Shown: positions 25,651 through 33,200 of the stretch, piece after piece
How positions within the stretch are numbered: the first letter of the stretch is position 1
Layout: each line of letters starts with the position of its first letter
Assembly (NCBI RefSeq): GCF_017876755.1
Contig: NZ_JAGIOO010000001.1
Location: 3,209,786 to 3,273,785 of the forward strand
DNA: 64,000 nucleotides
Reading direction: 5' to 3'
Origin: Crossiella equi
Lineage (GTDB): Bacteria; Actinomycetota; Actinomycetes; Mycobacteriales; Pseudonocardiaceae
Position numbers and translations under genes: made by a program
The notes under the pieces: model-generated
Told to the model about the DNA's origin: nothing
Database searches by the model: none
The model's input: only the letters and a program-made list of their open reading frames with translations

Positions 25651-26543
25651 GCCATCTCGGCGACGAACAGCTGCGGTTGGCGGGCACCCCGGAGGCGTTG
25701 TCCGCCGAGGCACGGCTGCACCTGGACGACTGCCCGGTGTGCGAGCTGCGCGCGGCCGGACTGGGCGGGCTCGTCACGGCAGCCGTCGCCGCAGCCGACC
25801 GGCAGCTCGGCGACCTGGCTGTGCCGGACTTCGGTCAGTTGCTCGGCACCCGGCTCACCGAGCCGGTGCGAGCCGCCCGGCGGGCCACGCTCGCCGACTC
25901 GTTCTCCCTGGCCGGCCAACTGCTGAACAGCCAGTTCCGCATGCTGCCCCGGCTGCTGACCCCGGTCACCGCGCTCGCCTTCGCCGCGGCGGCGGTGTTC
26001 CTGGTGGCGCTGCCCGCTCAGCAGACCGGGGCTGGCCTCGGCGCCTTGGTGAGCCTGCTCGTGCTGCTCGGCACGGTGTGGGGCGGGGAACCGGAGCGGG
26101 GACGACGGGCCGAGCTGGCCCTCACGCTCCCGGTCTCACCCATCGCGGTCTTCCTCACCCGGCTCCTCCTGGTCCTCACGCTCGACCTGGCGCTGGCACT
26201 GCTCTGCTCGGTCGTGGTGTCGGCCGCTGGTGCTCCGGTGGCACTGCCCGAGCTGGTCCTGGGCTGGCTGGGCCCGTCGCTGCTGGCCTCGGCGGTAGCC
26301 TCGGCGGTCACCGCGTGGCGCACGCCGTGGCTGGGGCTGTCCTCCGGTGTGCTGGTGTGGGCGCTCGGCTGGCTGGTTGCCCGGGGTGGCGCGCTGTACC
26401 CGGAGTCCGGCCTGGCCTCGGTGCTGCGGCACGTCTGGCCGACCACCCCGGTGACCCTGGTGCTCGCCGCGGCGCTGTTCGCGGTGGCGGCCCGGCTGGT
26501 CGCCGCACCGCGCCGGGCGCTCCGGGTGGAGGACGCGACATGA
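25647..26543 (+). CDS. membrane-bound anti-sigma factor with zinc motif and six membrane helices
   Basis: 298 residues. The N-terminal 40 residues hold a ZAS-type motif His25-x3-Cys29-x2-Cys32 (HLDDCPVC), characteristic of anti-sigma factors. After a linker come six hydrophobic segments between about residues 105 and 285, with ABC-2-permease-like loops (GGEPERGRRAELALTLPVSPIAVFLTRLLL). The ATG overlaps the sigma stop (ATGA). It probably holds the ECF factor at the membrane until the peptide or envelope stress is sensed, as MibW/PspW are thought to do. The large membrane part is unusual for a ZAS protein. Confidence 0.78.
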   Translation: MSHLGDEQLRLAGTPEALSAEARLHLDDCPVCELRAAGLGGLVTAAVAAADRQLGDLAVPDFGQLLGTRLTEPVRAARRATLADSFSLAGQLLNSQFRMLPRLLTPVTALAFAAAAVFLVALPAQQTGAGLGALVSLLVLLGTVWGGEPERGRRAELALTLPVSPIAVFLTRLLLVLTLDLALALLCSVVVSAAGAPVALPELVLGWLGPSLLASAVASAVTAWRTPWLGLSSGVLVWALGWLVARGGALYPESGLASVLRHVWPTTPVTLVLAAALFAVAARLVAAPRRALRVEDAT

Positions 26544-27103
26544 TCTGGCTGCACGAGGTGCGGCGCTGCCTGCCCTCCCCTGCGCTCCTGCCGCTCGCGA
26601 TCACGGCGGGTGCCTTCGGGTACGCCCTGGTCGCGGCCCAGGCCGCCCAGCCGGGGGTGGCGGTGCTGCCGGTGGGTGCCGTCGTCCCCGTCGCGGCCGG
26701 ACTGGCCGCCTCGGCTCTGGTCAGCGGGGAACGGCTCCGGGAGCTCCACCGCACCGTGGCCACCGAGTTCCGGCACACGATGCGCCGCCGGTTCCTCATC
26801 CTCGCCGTGCTGGTCTCCGCCTGCGCCTGCCTGCTCTCCGCCGGGCTGGCCGCGGCCGGGCTGGTGCTGCCGCCGCAGGGCGTGCTGACCGCCTCACTGC
26901 TCATGCTCGCCGTCGGCGCGGTAGCGGCCACCTGGTTCTCCGGCGCCCCGTCCGCCTCGGTGGCCGTACTGGTCTGCTGGGTGCTGGTGGTGGTCGCGGT
27001 GCGGCCGTGGTCGGGCGACTGGGGTGCCAGCGCGCTCACCGTGCTGGCGGCAGCGGGCCTGTTCCTCGTCAACGACCGCACGATGGCACGGGAGACGCGG
27101 TGA
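26540..27103 (+). CDS. ABC transporter membrane protein, lanthipeptide cluster
   Basis: 187 residues, five or six hydrophobic helices and an amphipathic N-terminus (MIWLHEVRRCLPSPALLPLAI), the usual opening of ABC-2 type membrane subunits. An internal loop SGERLRELHRTVATEFRHTMRRR is basic and may contact the ATPase. Both ends overlap neighbours by 4 bases. Together with the next permease and ATPase it probably forms an export or immunity transporter. It has no own ATPase domain. Confidence 0.7.
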   Translation: MIWLHEVRRCLPSPALLPLAITAGAFGYALVAAQAAQPGVAVLPVGAVVPVAAGLAASALVSGERLRELHRTVATEFRHTMRRRFLILAVLVSACACLLSAGLAAAGLVLPPQGVLTASLLMLAVGAVAATWFSGAPSASVAVLVCWVLVVVAVRPWSGDWGASALTVLAAAGLFLVNDRTMARETR

Positions 27104-27891
27104 TGGTCGCGGCGACCGCCCTGCGGGGCGCCTATCTCTACGAGCTGCGGATGACCGCCCGCAGCAGGTTCCTCCTGCCCGCCTTGTCCCTGGTCGTGCT
27201 CGGGCTAGCGGTGACCGCGCTCGCCTCGCCGCGCACCGCGCGCACCGAGGGGCTGCGCCCGTTGCTCGGCGACTGGGCGCTGATCCTGAACCTGCTGACC
27301 CCGGTCGCGGTCGCGGTTGTGCTCGCCGACCGCCTGTACCGGGTGCACCGGGCCGCGGGCCAGGCGGAGCTGCTCACCAGTACGCCGTCCCGGGCCTCGG
27401 CGAGGATCGCGGGCACGGTGTGCGGCTCGCTCACCGTGGCGCTGGCCCCGGCGATCGTGGCGCTGCTCCTGGTCGGACTGGTGCTCACCGCGGTGCACGG
27501 CGATCCCGCCGCGCTCGGCTTGGCGGTGCTGGCCGTGGTCGCGGTGCTGGGTCCGAGCACCGCGTTCCTCAGCGCGTTCGCCATGACGCTCGCGCTGGTC
27601 GTCCGTCCGCAGGCGGCGCGGTTGGCGACCATCGCGCTCTGGGTCTGGGTGATCGCGTGGAACCCCCGGTTGCTGCCCGGCCCCTCGCTCACCGGCACCG
27701 TGCTCGCCCCCGCGGGGGACTACCCCGTCGCCGGGTTCTTCGGTGCCGCACCGCTGTGGGCGGGCCGCGTCGGTTCGTCGGTGCTGGCGCCCACCCCGAC
27801 CGTGGGCTCGGCGTTGCTCAACCTCGCGCTCGTGCTTGTGGGCACCGCGCTGCTGCTGGTCCTGGCCCGGCGTCTGCTGGAGCGACGATGA
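27103..27891 (+). CDS. ABC-2 type transporter permease, lanthipeptide cluster
   Basis: 262 residues with six or seven hydrophobic segments. LYELRMTARSRFLLPALSLVVLGL opens the protein and DRLYRVHRAAGQAELLTSTPSRASARIAGTVCGSL is the conserved post-TM2 loop (SR/coupling region) seen in this family. ATG 27103 overlaps the upstream stop; GTG 27100 is possible. The ATPase gene overlaps its stop. Substrate is inferred to be the mature lanthipeptide from context only. Confidence 0.75.
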   Translation: MVAATALRGAYLYELRMTARSRFLLPALSLVVLGLAVTALASPRTARTEGLRPLLGDWALILNLLTPVAVAVVLADRLYRVHRAAGQAELLTSTPSRASARIAGTVCGSLTVALAPAIVALLLVGLVLTAVHGDPAALGLAVLAVVAVLGPSTAFLSAFAMTLALVVRPQAARLATIALWVWVIAWNPRLLPGPSLTGTVLAPAGDYPVAGFFGAAPLWAGRVGSSVLAPTPTVGSALLNLALVLVGTALLLVLARRLLERR

Positions 27892-28793
27892 CGCGAGAGG
27901 AGTGGAACGTGGTCCGCATCGAGGTGAGCAGGCTGGTGGTGGTCCACCGAGGCGGCCAGCGCGCGCTCGACGGGGTCGACCTGTCGCTGCGCGGAGGACT
28001 CGTCGGTCTGGTGGGGCCCAACGGTGCCGGCAAGACGACCCTGGTCCGCACCCTCACCGGACTGGTGCGGCCGACGAGCGGGTCGGTCAACGTCGGCGGA
28101 CACGACCTGGCCACGGGGGCCGGTCGCCGCCAGGTCCGGCACCTGCTGGGCTACCTGCCGCAGGACTTCGACCCGTACCCGGAGCTGACCGGGCGTGAGT
28201 TCCTGGACTACCTGGCCCTGCTCAAGCACATGGACAGCCGCCGGGCCCGGCGCGCGCAGATCGAGGACCTGCTCGAGCGCACCGGGCTGACCGGGGTCGC
28301 CGACCAGCGGGTCGGCCGGTACTCGACCGGCACCCGGCGTCGGCTCGGCATCGCGCAGGCCCTGCTCGGCGATCCCCGGCTGGTGGTGGTCGACGAGCCG
28401 ACCGCCAACCTCGACCCGGAGGAGCGCATGCGCTTCCGCGGTCTGCTGGCCGCCCTGGCCGGTGACCGCACCGTGCTGCTGGCCACGCACATCCTCGGTG
28501 ACGTGGCCCAGACCTGCCCCCAGACCGTGGTGCTGGCAGGCGGCCGGGTGGTCTACCACGGCGCCACCGCGGAGCTGACGGAACAGGCGCGGGGCCGCAC
28601 GTACACGGTGACGGCCGACGCCCCACCGCCTCCGGACGCGGGCGTGGTGGTCAACGCGTGGGCCGCCGACGGCGTGATGCGCTACCGGGTGGCCGGTGGC
28701 ACGCCGCCGGAGGGGATCTCGACGGAGGAGCCGACGCTGGAAGACGGGTACGCCGCGCTCATGCACACCATGCGCGGCACGGCATGGACATAG
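27888..28793 (+). CDS. ABC transporter ATP-binding protein, lanthipeptide cluster
   Basis: 301 residues. Walker A LVGPNGAGKTT, Q-loop YLPQDFDPYPELT, signature YSTGTRRRLGIAQALL, Walker B VVVDEPTANLDPEE and switch LLATHILGDV are all intact. The C-terminal 80 residues (after GGRVVYHGATAELT) form the extra domain common to BcrA-like ATPases. ATG 27888 overlaps the permease stop; an internal GTG at 27909 with a GAGGAG site is an alternative start. It energises the two preceding membrane proteins. Confidence 0.88.
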   Translation: MTREEWNVVRIEVSRLVVVHRGGQRALDGVDLSLRGGLVGLVGPNGAGKTTLVRTLTGLVRPTSGSVNVGGHDLATGAGRRQVRHLLGYLPQDFDPYPELTGREFLDYLALLKHMDSRRARRAQIEDLLERTGLTGVADQRVGRYSTGTRRRLGIAQALLGDPRLVVVDEPTANLDPEERMRFRGLLAALAGDRTVLLATHILGDVAQTCPQTVVLAGGRVVYHGATAELTEQARGRTYTVTADAPPPPDAGVVVNAWAADGVMRYRVAGGTPPEGISTEEPTLEDGYAALMHTMRGTAWT

Positions 28794-28807
28794 GTCGCGG
28801 TGGGGGG

Positions 28808-30157
28808 ATGGCGATGGTGGGGACGATCGACCTGCGGACCGCGCTCGGCGCGCTCGCTCCGGGTTCGGTGGCAGGCCTGCGGGACCGCGATGTGCGGCTG
28901 CTCCAGGTGCGGGGGCAGACCACACTGCCGGTCCCGGACGGGGACGGCGCCTTCCTGTTCGTGGTGTCCGGCTGGCTGACGCTGTCCGGGCACGACGGGG
29001 AGACCACGGTCTCACCGGGGCAGGCCTGTCTGCTGCCCGGTGGGTCGGTGTGGCGGCTCAGCGGCGGCCCCGCCGCCGGAGTGGTGGTCGTGGGGCTGCG
29101 GCCGCAGCGGGAGGAGGCGACCCGCAGGCAGGTCAGCGCGTTGACGGACCTGGCCTCGCCCTACGCGATGCGGGTGGCCGCGACGCTCCGGCTGGCCGAC
29201 CACGTCGAGGAGGGTGTCACCGGTGTCGCGGAGCTGGCCGCCGCCACCAACACCGAGCCCGGGGCGCTGCGCAGGCTGCTGCGCTACCTGGCCTGCCGCG
29301 GGGTGTTCCGGGAGGAGGTGCCGGACCACTTCGTCCTCACCGACTCCGGCCAGCCACTCCGGGCCGGTCACCCGAGCGGGCTGCGAGACTGGCTGGACCT
29401 CACCGGCGCGGGCGGCAGGCTGGACAAGGCCTTCACCGAGCTGCTGCACACCACCCGCACCGGCGAACCCGGGTACGCGGCGCTCTTCGGCCGCCCGTTC
29501 TGGGCCGACCTCGCCGCCTCCCCGGAACTCGCCACATCCTTCAACACGCTGATGCGCTCCCGGATGCGTTGGTACGCCGAGGAGATCGCCGCCTGGCCCG
29601 GCTGGCAGGACGTGCACAGCGTCGTGGACGTGGGCGGCGGTGACGGCACCCTGCTCGCCCACCTCCTCCTGGCCCACCACGACCTGTGCGGCACCGTGGT
29701 CGAGCTCGACGGCCCGGCCGCCGCCGCCACCGCCCACCTCGCCGATGCCGGCCTGTCCGACCGGGCGACCGTGATCGCGGGCAGCTTCTTCGATCCGCTG
29801 CCCGGTGCCGACATCCTGGTGCTCTCCTGGGTGCTTCGGGACTGGGACGACGAGGACGCCGTCGCCCTCCTCCGCCGCTGCGCGGACCACGACGACGTCA
29901 GGATCCTGGTAGTCGAACCGGCCGCCAACGCGCCCGACGCGGTCCAAGCCACCGCGCGGGACCTCCGGATGCTGACCGCGTTCGGCGGCCAGGAACGCAC
30001 CGAGGCCCAACTCCGCGAGCTGGCGCACGCAGCGGGGCTGCGCCCCCGCTCCGAGCACCGCACACCGTCAGGCCTGCTGCTCTTGGAGTTCGCCACAGGG
30101 TCCCGGCACCGGGACGCGCAACAGACCACCACCGGCGGTCGGTCACTTACGAGGTAG
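28808..30157 (+). CDS. cupin domain fused to class I SAM-dependent O-methyltransferase
   Basis: 449 residues. The first 100 residues are a beta-rich cupin/AraC-ligand-type domain (GAFLFVVSGWLTLSGHDGET, then SPGQACLLPGGSVW). A helical dimerisation winged helix follows (LADHVEEGVTGVAELAAATNTEPGALRRLLRYLACRGVF), then the methyltransferase core with SVVDVGGGDGTLLAHLL (SAM motif I), ILVLSWVLRDWDDEDAV and a helix near the end. This is the plant COMT-like small-molecule methyltransferase family. ATG 28808 is chosen; ATG 28784 and 28814 are possible. It is the last gene of the rightward operon. A modification of the peptide or another metabolite is possible; not proven. Confidence 0.8.
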   Translation: MAMVGTIDLRTALGALAPGSVAGLRDRDVRLLQVRGQTTLPVPDGDGAFLFVVSGWLTLSGHDGETTVSPGQACLLPGGSVWRLSGGPAAGVVVVGLRPQREEATRRQVSALTDLASPYAMRVAATLRLADHVEEGVTGVAELAAATNTEPGALRRLLRYLACRGVFREEVPDHFVLTDSGQPLRAGHPSGLRDWLDLTGAGGRLDKAFTELLHTTRTGEPGYAALFGRPFWADLAASPELATSFNTLMRSRMRWYAEEIAAWPGWQDVHSVVDVGGGDGTLLAHLLLAHHDLCGTVVELDGPAAAATAHLADAGLSDRATVIAGSFFDPLPGADILVLSWVLRDWDDEDAVALLRRCADHDDVRILVVEPAANAPDAVQATARDLRMLTAFGGQERTEAQLRELAHAAGLRPRSEHRTPSGLLLLEFATGSRHRDAQQTTTGGRSLTR

Positions 30158-31151
30158 TCCATCGCGCATGGGTTGTTGCGGAACCGACCGGAGTGCCGGC
30201 GCCGCTTCAGCGCGGCAGCATGCTGCCGGTCAGCCGGCGGTGCGTCCGCTCGGCCCACACCTGGGACGTGGCCACCCCGTGCGCACCTGCGACCAGCCGG
30301 GCCAGCGTGGGCAGCCGCCGGGAACAGCTCGAGAACGCCTGGTCCGACGGTTGCCGTTGTCCTGCACCGCAGGCGGCATTCGCATCCCACAGGCAGCCCG
30401 CGAGGAATCAGCGCCCGAGGCTGAGCAGCGCGTAGAGCTTGCCGTTCTCAGCCTTTCCCTCCACCGTCACCTCGACCCGACGAGTGACCTCCACCTGGTA
30501 AAACTGGTGACCTACCGGAATTCCGGGAAACAGTGGTCGGAAAGTTGCACAGCACGGAGGACTGACCGGGAGCACGCCCCTTGCCCAGCGAACCCACCGC
30601 GATGATCGTGCTCGTCGCATCGTGAACCTTCGCCTCCGCACCCTCAGCGATGTCCTGGTAGCCACCGCCGCCGAGGCAACGGACATTCCCGCAGATGCCC
30701 ACTGTCACCAGGAGGGTTTCCAACATGGCCGCGACGGCTCCGGCCCGGGGAGGTGGCCAGTGCTTTCAGACGGAGCGCTCAGCATGACTCCTCACCGGGA
30801 AGTGAACAGGGAGTCCGCGACGCTGGCCACTAGCGTCGCGATCGACTCGAATGCCGTTACGACATTCGGCAGACCGTTCGACGAGCAATGGTTTTCGAGT
30901 CCATCCCCTGGCTTCTCCAAAACCCACATAGACGAAGGGTCCGGTGCGTCTCGACGCGCGGCGGGGGCACGGGCAGCAACCGACCAGGGCCGGGACAACC
31001 TGGAAGAGGAGTCCGCCGCCGCGCACGCCGAGGTTCCCCACACGCCCCGACCTACGGCACAGAACCCTCCGCCACGCACCCGCCCACGGACAGCACCTGG
31101 ACAGAGATCGTCCAAGGCGATCTTGTGAACGGAGTTCTGCCTGCTCAAACC
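30158..31151. other. gene-poor chromosomal flank left of attL
   Basis: Apart from the small remnant at 30406-30726 I see no credible gene. Open frames exist on both strands but lack ribosome sites and recognisable domains. The stretch has a mixed base composition and looks like decayed DNA between the lanthipeptide cluster and the integrated element. Confidence 0.4.
30406..30726 (-). pseudogene. frameshifted remnant of a small hypothetical protein
   Basis: On the minus strand ICGNVRCLGGGGYQDIAEGAEAKVHDATSTIIAVGSLGKG is followed, after a +1 frame change near 30535, by GIPVGHQFYQVEVTRRVEVTVEGKAENGKLYALLSLGR. The pieces resemble small actinobacterial secreted/hypothetical proteins with a GGYxDI ... 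FPFxV ... FYGVEVxxRG pattern. The frameshift and the missing membrane N-terminus suggest a relic. Confidence 0.45.
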
Positions 31152-31191
31152 TGTGGGGCAGGTGGGGCTCGAACCCACGACCTGACAGATT
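31152..31191. repeat. attL: left 40-bp attachment repeat of the AICE
   Basis: These 40 bases are identical to 47309-47348, which is the 3' half of the intact tRNA-Met gene including the T-arm and acceptor end. Base identity stops on both sides (C versus T before, G versus A after). The left copy is not attached to a tRNA 5' half, so it is the displaced 3' end left by integration. Confidence 0.93.
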
Positions 31192-31610
31192 GGAGATGGT
31201 GTCAGCCGTTGTTTGCCGTCGCTTGACGTCACCCGCCTTCATCTGGGACAACGCGATAGCTGTCCGACCACTGTGGACCGTCCCCTGTCGTCGTCTGCTG
31301 CTGTTTCCCGGGGGTAAAACGTGGCGATGATCTTGCTCTGCGGACAGCCCCAGCTGACCTTCTCGATACGAACTACCCGCCACCCGATTGACTACGGCCC
31401 ACAACGAGGTCAGACGACCAGCGAAAGGCAGCCACGGTCAGCCACGGACACCTCGGTTGCTGTACTTCGCTGCCGTACAGCAACCCTCCATGCCGAGGAG
31501 CAGAAGCGCTGTGCGATCGAGGTCCCGTCCGCGCGATCACCCTGCTATTTCAATCAAGCAAAGCATATGGCCTCCAAGTGGGCAATGCAAATGAGTTGAC
31601 GACCACAAGT
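31192..31610. other. left end of the AICE, no gene; one strong hairpin
   Basis: No coding sequence is recognised. A perfect 11-bp inverted repeat, GGTTGCTGTAC (31455-31465) and GTACAGCAACC (31475-31485), has a 9-base spacer and flanking CCTCGG/CCGAGG that could extend the stem. It could be a terminator for the leftward gene at 31611 or a recombination-arm site. Confidence 0.5.
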
Positions 31611-32951
31611 TCACTCGGGAAGAAAATATCGCGTCCCCCGACCCAGACCTTTTCGAACAAGCTCATTTGCCGAGACGAGACTCTCAAACAGTCGGCGTAT
31701 CGTTCGCTCCTGATCAATTCCAGTTACCTTGCGAGCTTCAGGGTTATTTATCGAACCTTCCTTTTTCACGTAATCCATGATTGCCTTCTGTGGACTCGCA
31801 AGAGACTCATGCCTAACCGTCACAACTACCCGGTCACTAGTCTCACGGATTTCTGGAGGCTGCAAACGGAGCGCTTCCATAGCCTTAAAAGCAGTGTTTA
31901 GACCTTCGCCAACGTCCATATTCGGCGGATTTGGGAACCGGTTAATCAGTCGCACTATACTTGGATTGCGCGCGAACCGCTCATCCAAAATATTGCGCGG
32001 GGTGACGTGCGCCGGCAAGCGACCTGGACTCTCAACCTCAATTCTGTTATCGAAAATGCGGACGTGAACGTCGTCGTTTATCCAGTAATCACGATGCAGT
32101 ACGGCATTTGTTAGGATCTCATGAAGCGTTTCGGGTGGATACTGAATCTGCCTCATTCCCCCACCCGTCATGATCGGAATCGAGTCTACGATCTCCGTTG
32201 TTCTCCGTACGGCTGCTGCTATTTGGTCATACAGAGGCCCATCGATAGTCTCGGGAGTCCCATCTAGATAGCGTCGCTCGGGTAAGCTATCGGTCTTGTA
32301 GCGATAGATCTTCACACCCGCTTTAGGCAAGTGCACTTGAGGCTCTTCATGGTAGAGAAGCGTTCCAGCTACAGTGGGATTACCTTCACTATTGACAAGG
32401 TTCTGCTTTCGCAGAAAGATCTCAGGTTCAACCACGGGAATAATAGTCAAGCAGAACTCAAGGCATTTTTCCGCGTTTGATATTTCAAAAACGGGAAACA
32501 CTAAGCCTTGATTTTCGAAGCTGACTACACCTTTGGCCCGCCTTAGTGCTTCAAGTTCGCCGTCTTTGATCCGCACGCTAGCTGCTCCCCTGCGAACGTA
32601 CACCTCGCCCGCCGCGGTGGAGCAAACTCCCGGACTTCTCCGTATCAGAATAAGTACAACTATTCCCGAGTCGCCCGGACTCTTCAGATACTCGATTCCA
32701 TAGTAGCCAGGAGCGAGTACTGTAGCTACAGTATTATGCAGATCGTTAGCCTCCTCAATAGACGCGAAGCCGTCCCAGGAGCCGTCGTCTTCAATCCCTA
32801 CTACAAGTTCGCCGCCGTCGGTATTCGCAAAAGCTGACAGCGTTTTGCTTAATTTTGCAGGCTGAATCCTTCGCGATTTCCGATCAAAGAAGCTGTCTTC
32901 ATCACGTTTCACTAGGCGGTCACGTTCATCAATGGTCAATTCTGATACCAT
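31611..32951 (-). CDS. Schlafen/AlbA_2-domain protein with GHKL-type ATPase C-terminal half (AICE cargo)
   Basis: 446 residues. Residues 1-140 are an AlbA_2 (Schlafen-like) domain: DSFFDRKSRRIQPAKLSKTLSAFANTDGGELVVGIEDDGS is its core region (about 15-55), with GEVYVRRGAASVRI closing it. From about 260 the ETLHEILTNAVLHRDYWI motif and DVGEGLNTAFKAME resemble the HATPase_c_4/RecG-like C-terminal module, followed by a winged helix. Such proteins act as DNA- or RNA-binding regulators and some are linked to phage defence. ATG 32951 is chosen for GAGGTG upstream; sequence before is poorly conserved. The gene is clearly AT-richer than the core of the element, a sign of separate origin. Confidence 0.78.
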   Translation of the reverse strand: MVSELTIDERDRLVKRDEDSFFDRKSRRIQPAKLSKTLSAFANTDGGELVVGIEDDGSWDGFASIEEANDLHNTVATVLAPGYYGIEYLKSPGDSGIVVLILIRRSPGVCSTAAGEVYVRRGAASVRIKDGELEALRRAKGVVSFENQGLVFPVFEISNAEKCLEFCLTIIPVVEPEIFLRKQNLVNSEGNPTVAGTLLYHEEPQVHLPKAGVKIYRYKTDSLPERRYLDGTPETIDGPLYDQIAAAVRRTTEIVDSIPIMTGGGMRQIQYPPETLHEILTNAVLHRDYWINDDVHVRIFDNRIEVESPGRLPAHVTPRNILDERFARNPSIVRLINRFPNPPNMDVGEGLNTAFKAMEALRLQPPEIRETSDRVVVTVRHESLASPQKAIMDYVKKEGSINNPEARKVTGIDQERTIRRLFESLVSANELVRKGLGRGTRYFLPE

Positions 32952-33200
32952 ATTCACCTCGGCTCGCACTGTGGACCGCCTATCTTGACTAATCGGACCA
33001 GAATATCTATATGAGGTAACCATCCAGGACTCCTTGCGGACACAGTTTGGGTACGGGAGCGGCACCCTGGCCACTAAGGAAGTGGCAGCTCAAAGCGCGC
33101 CATGACCACAGGAATGCCTCAACCAGAAAGTCTGGATAATGCGCTAACTCACCCGAAAAAGGCTTGGCAACTTAATGGTCAATTATAGTCCTAAATACAC

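Noticed and set aside
31149-31191. A second tRNA-Met gene at the left att site
   Set aside because: Only the 3' half matches; the 5' half, D-arm and anticodon stem partner are missing, so it is attL.
30766-31404. A minus-strand frame spanning attL
   Set aside because: It crosses the att site, has no domain and arises from joined unrelated DNA.
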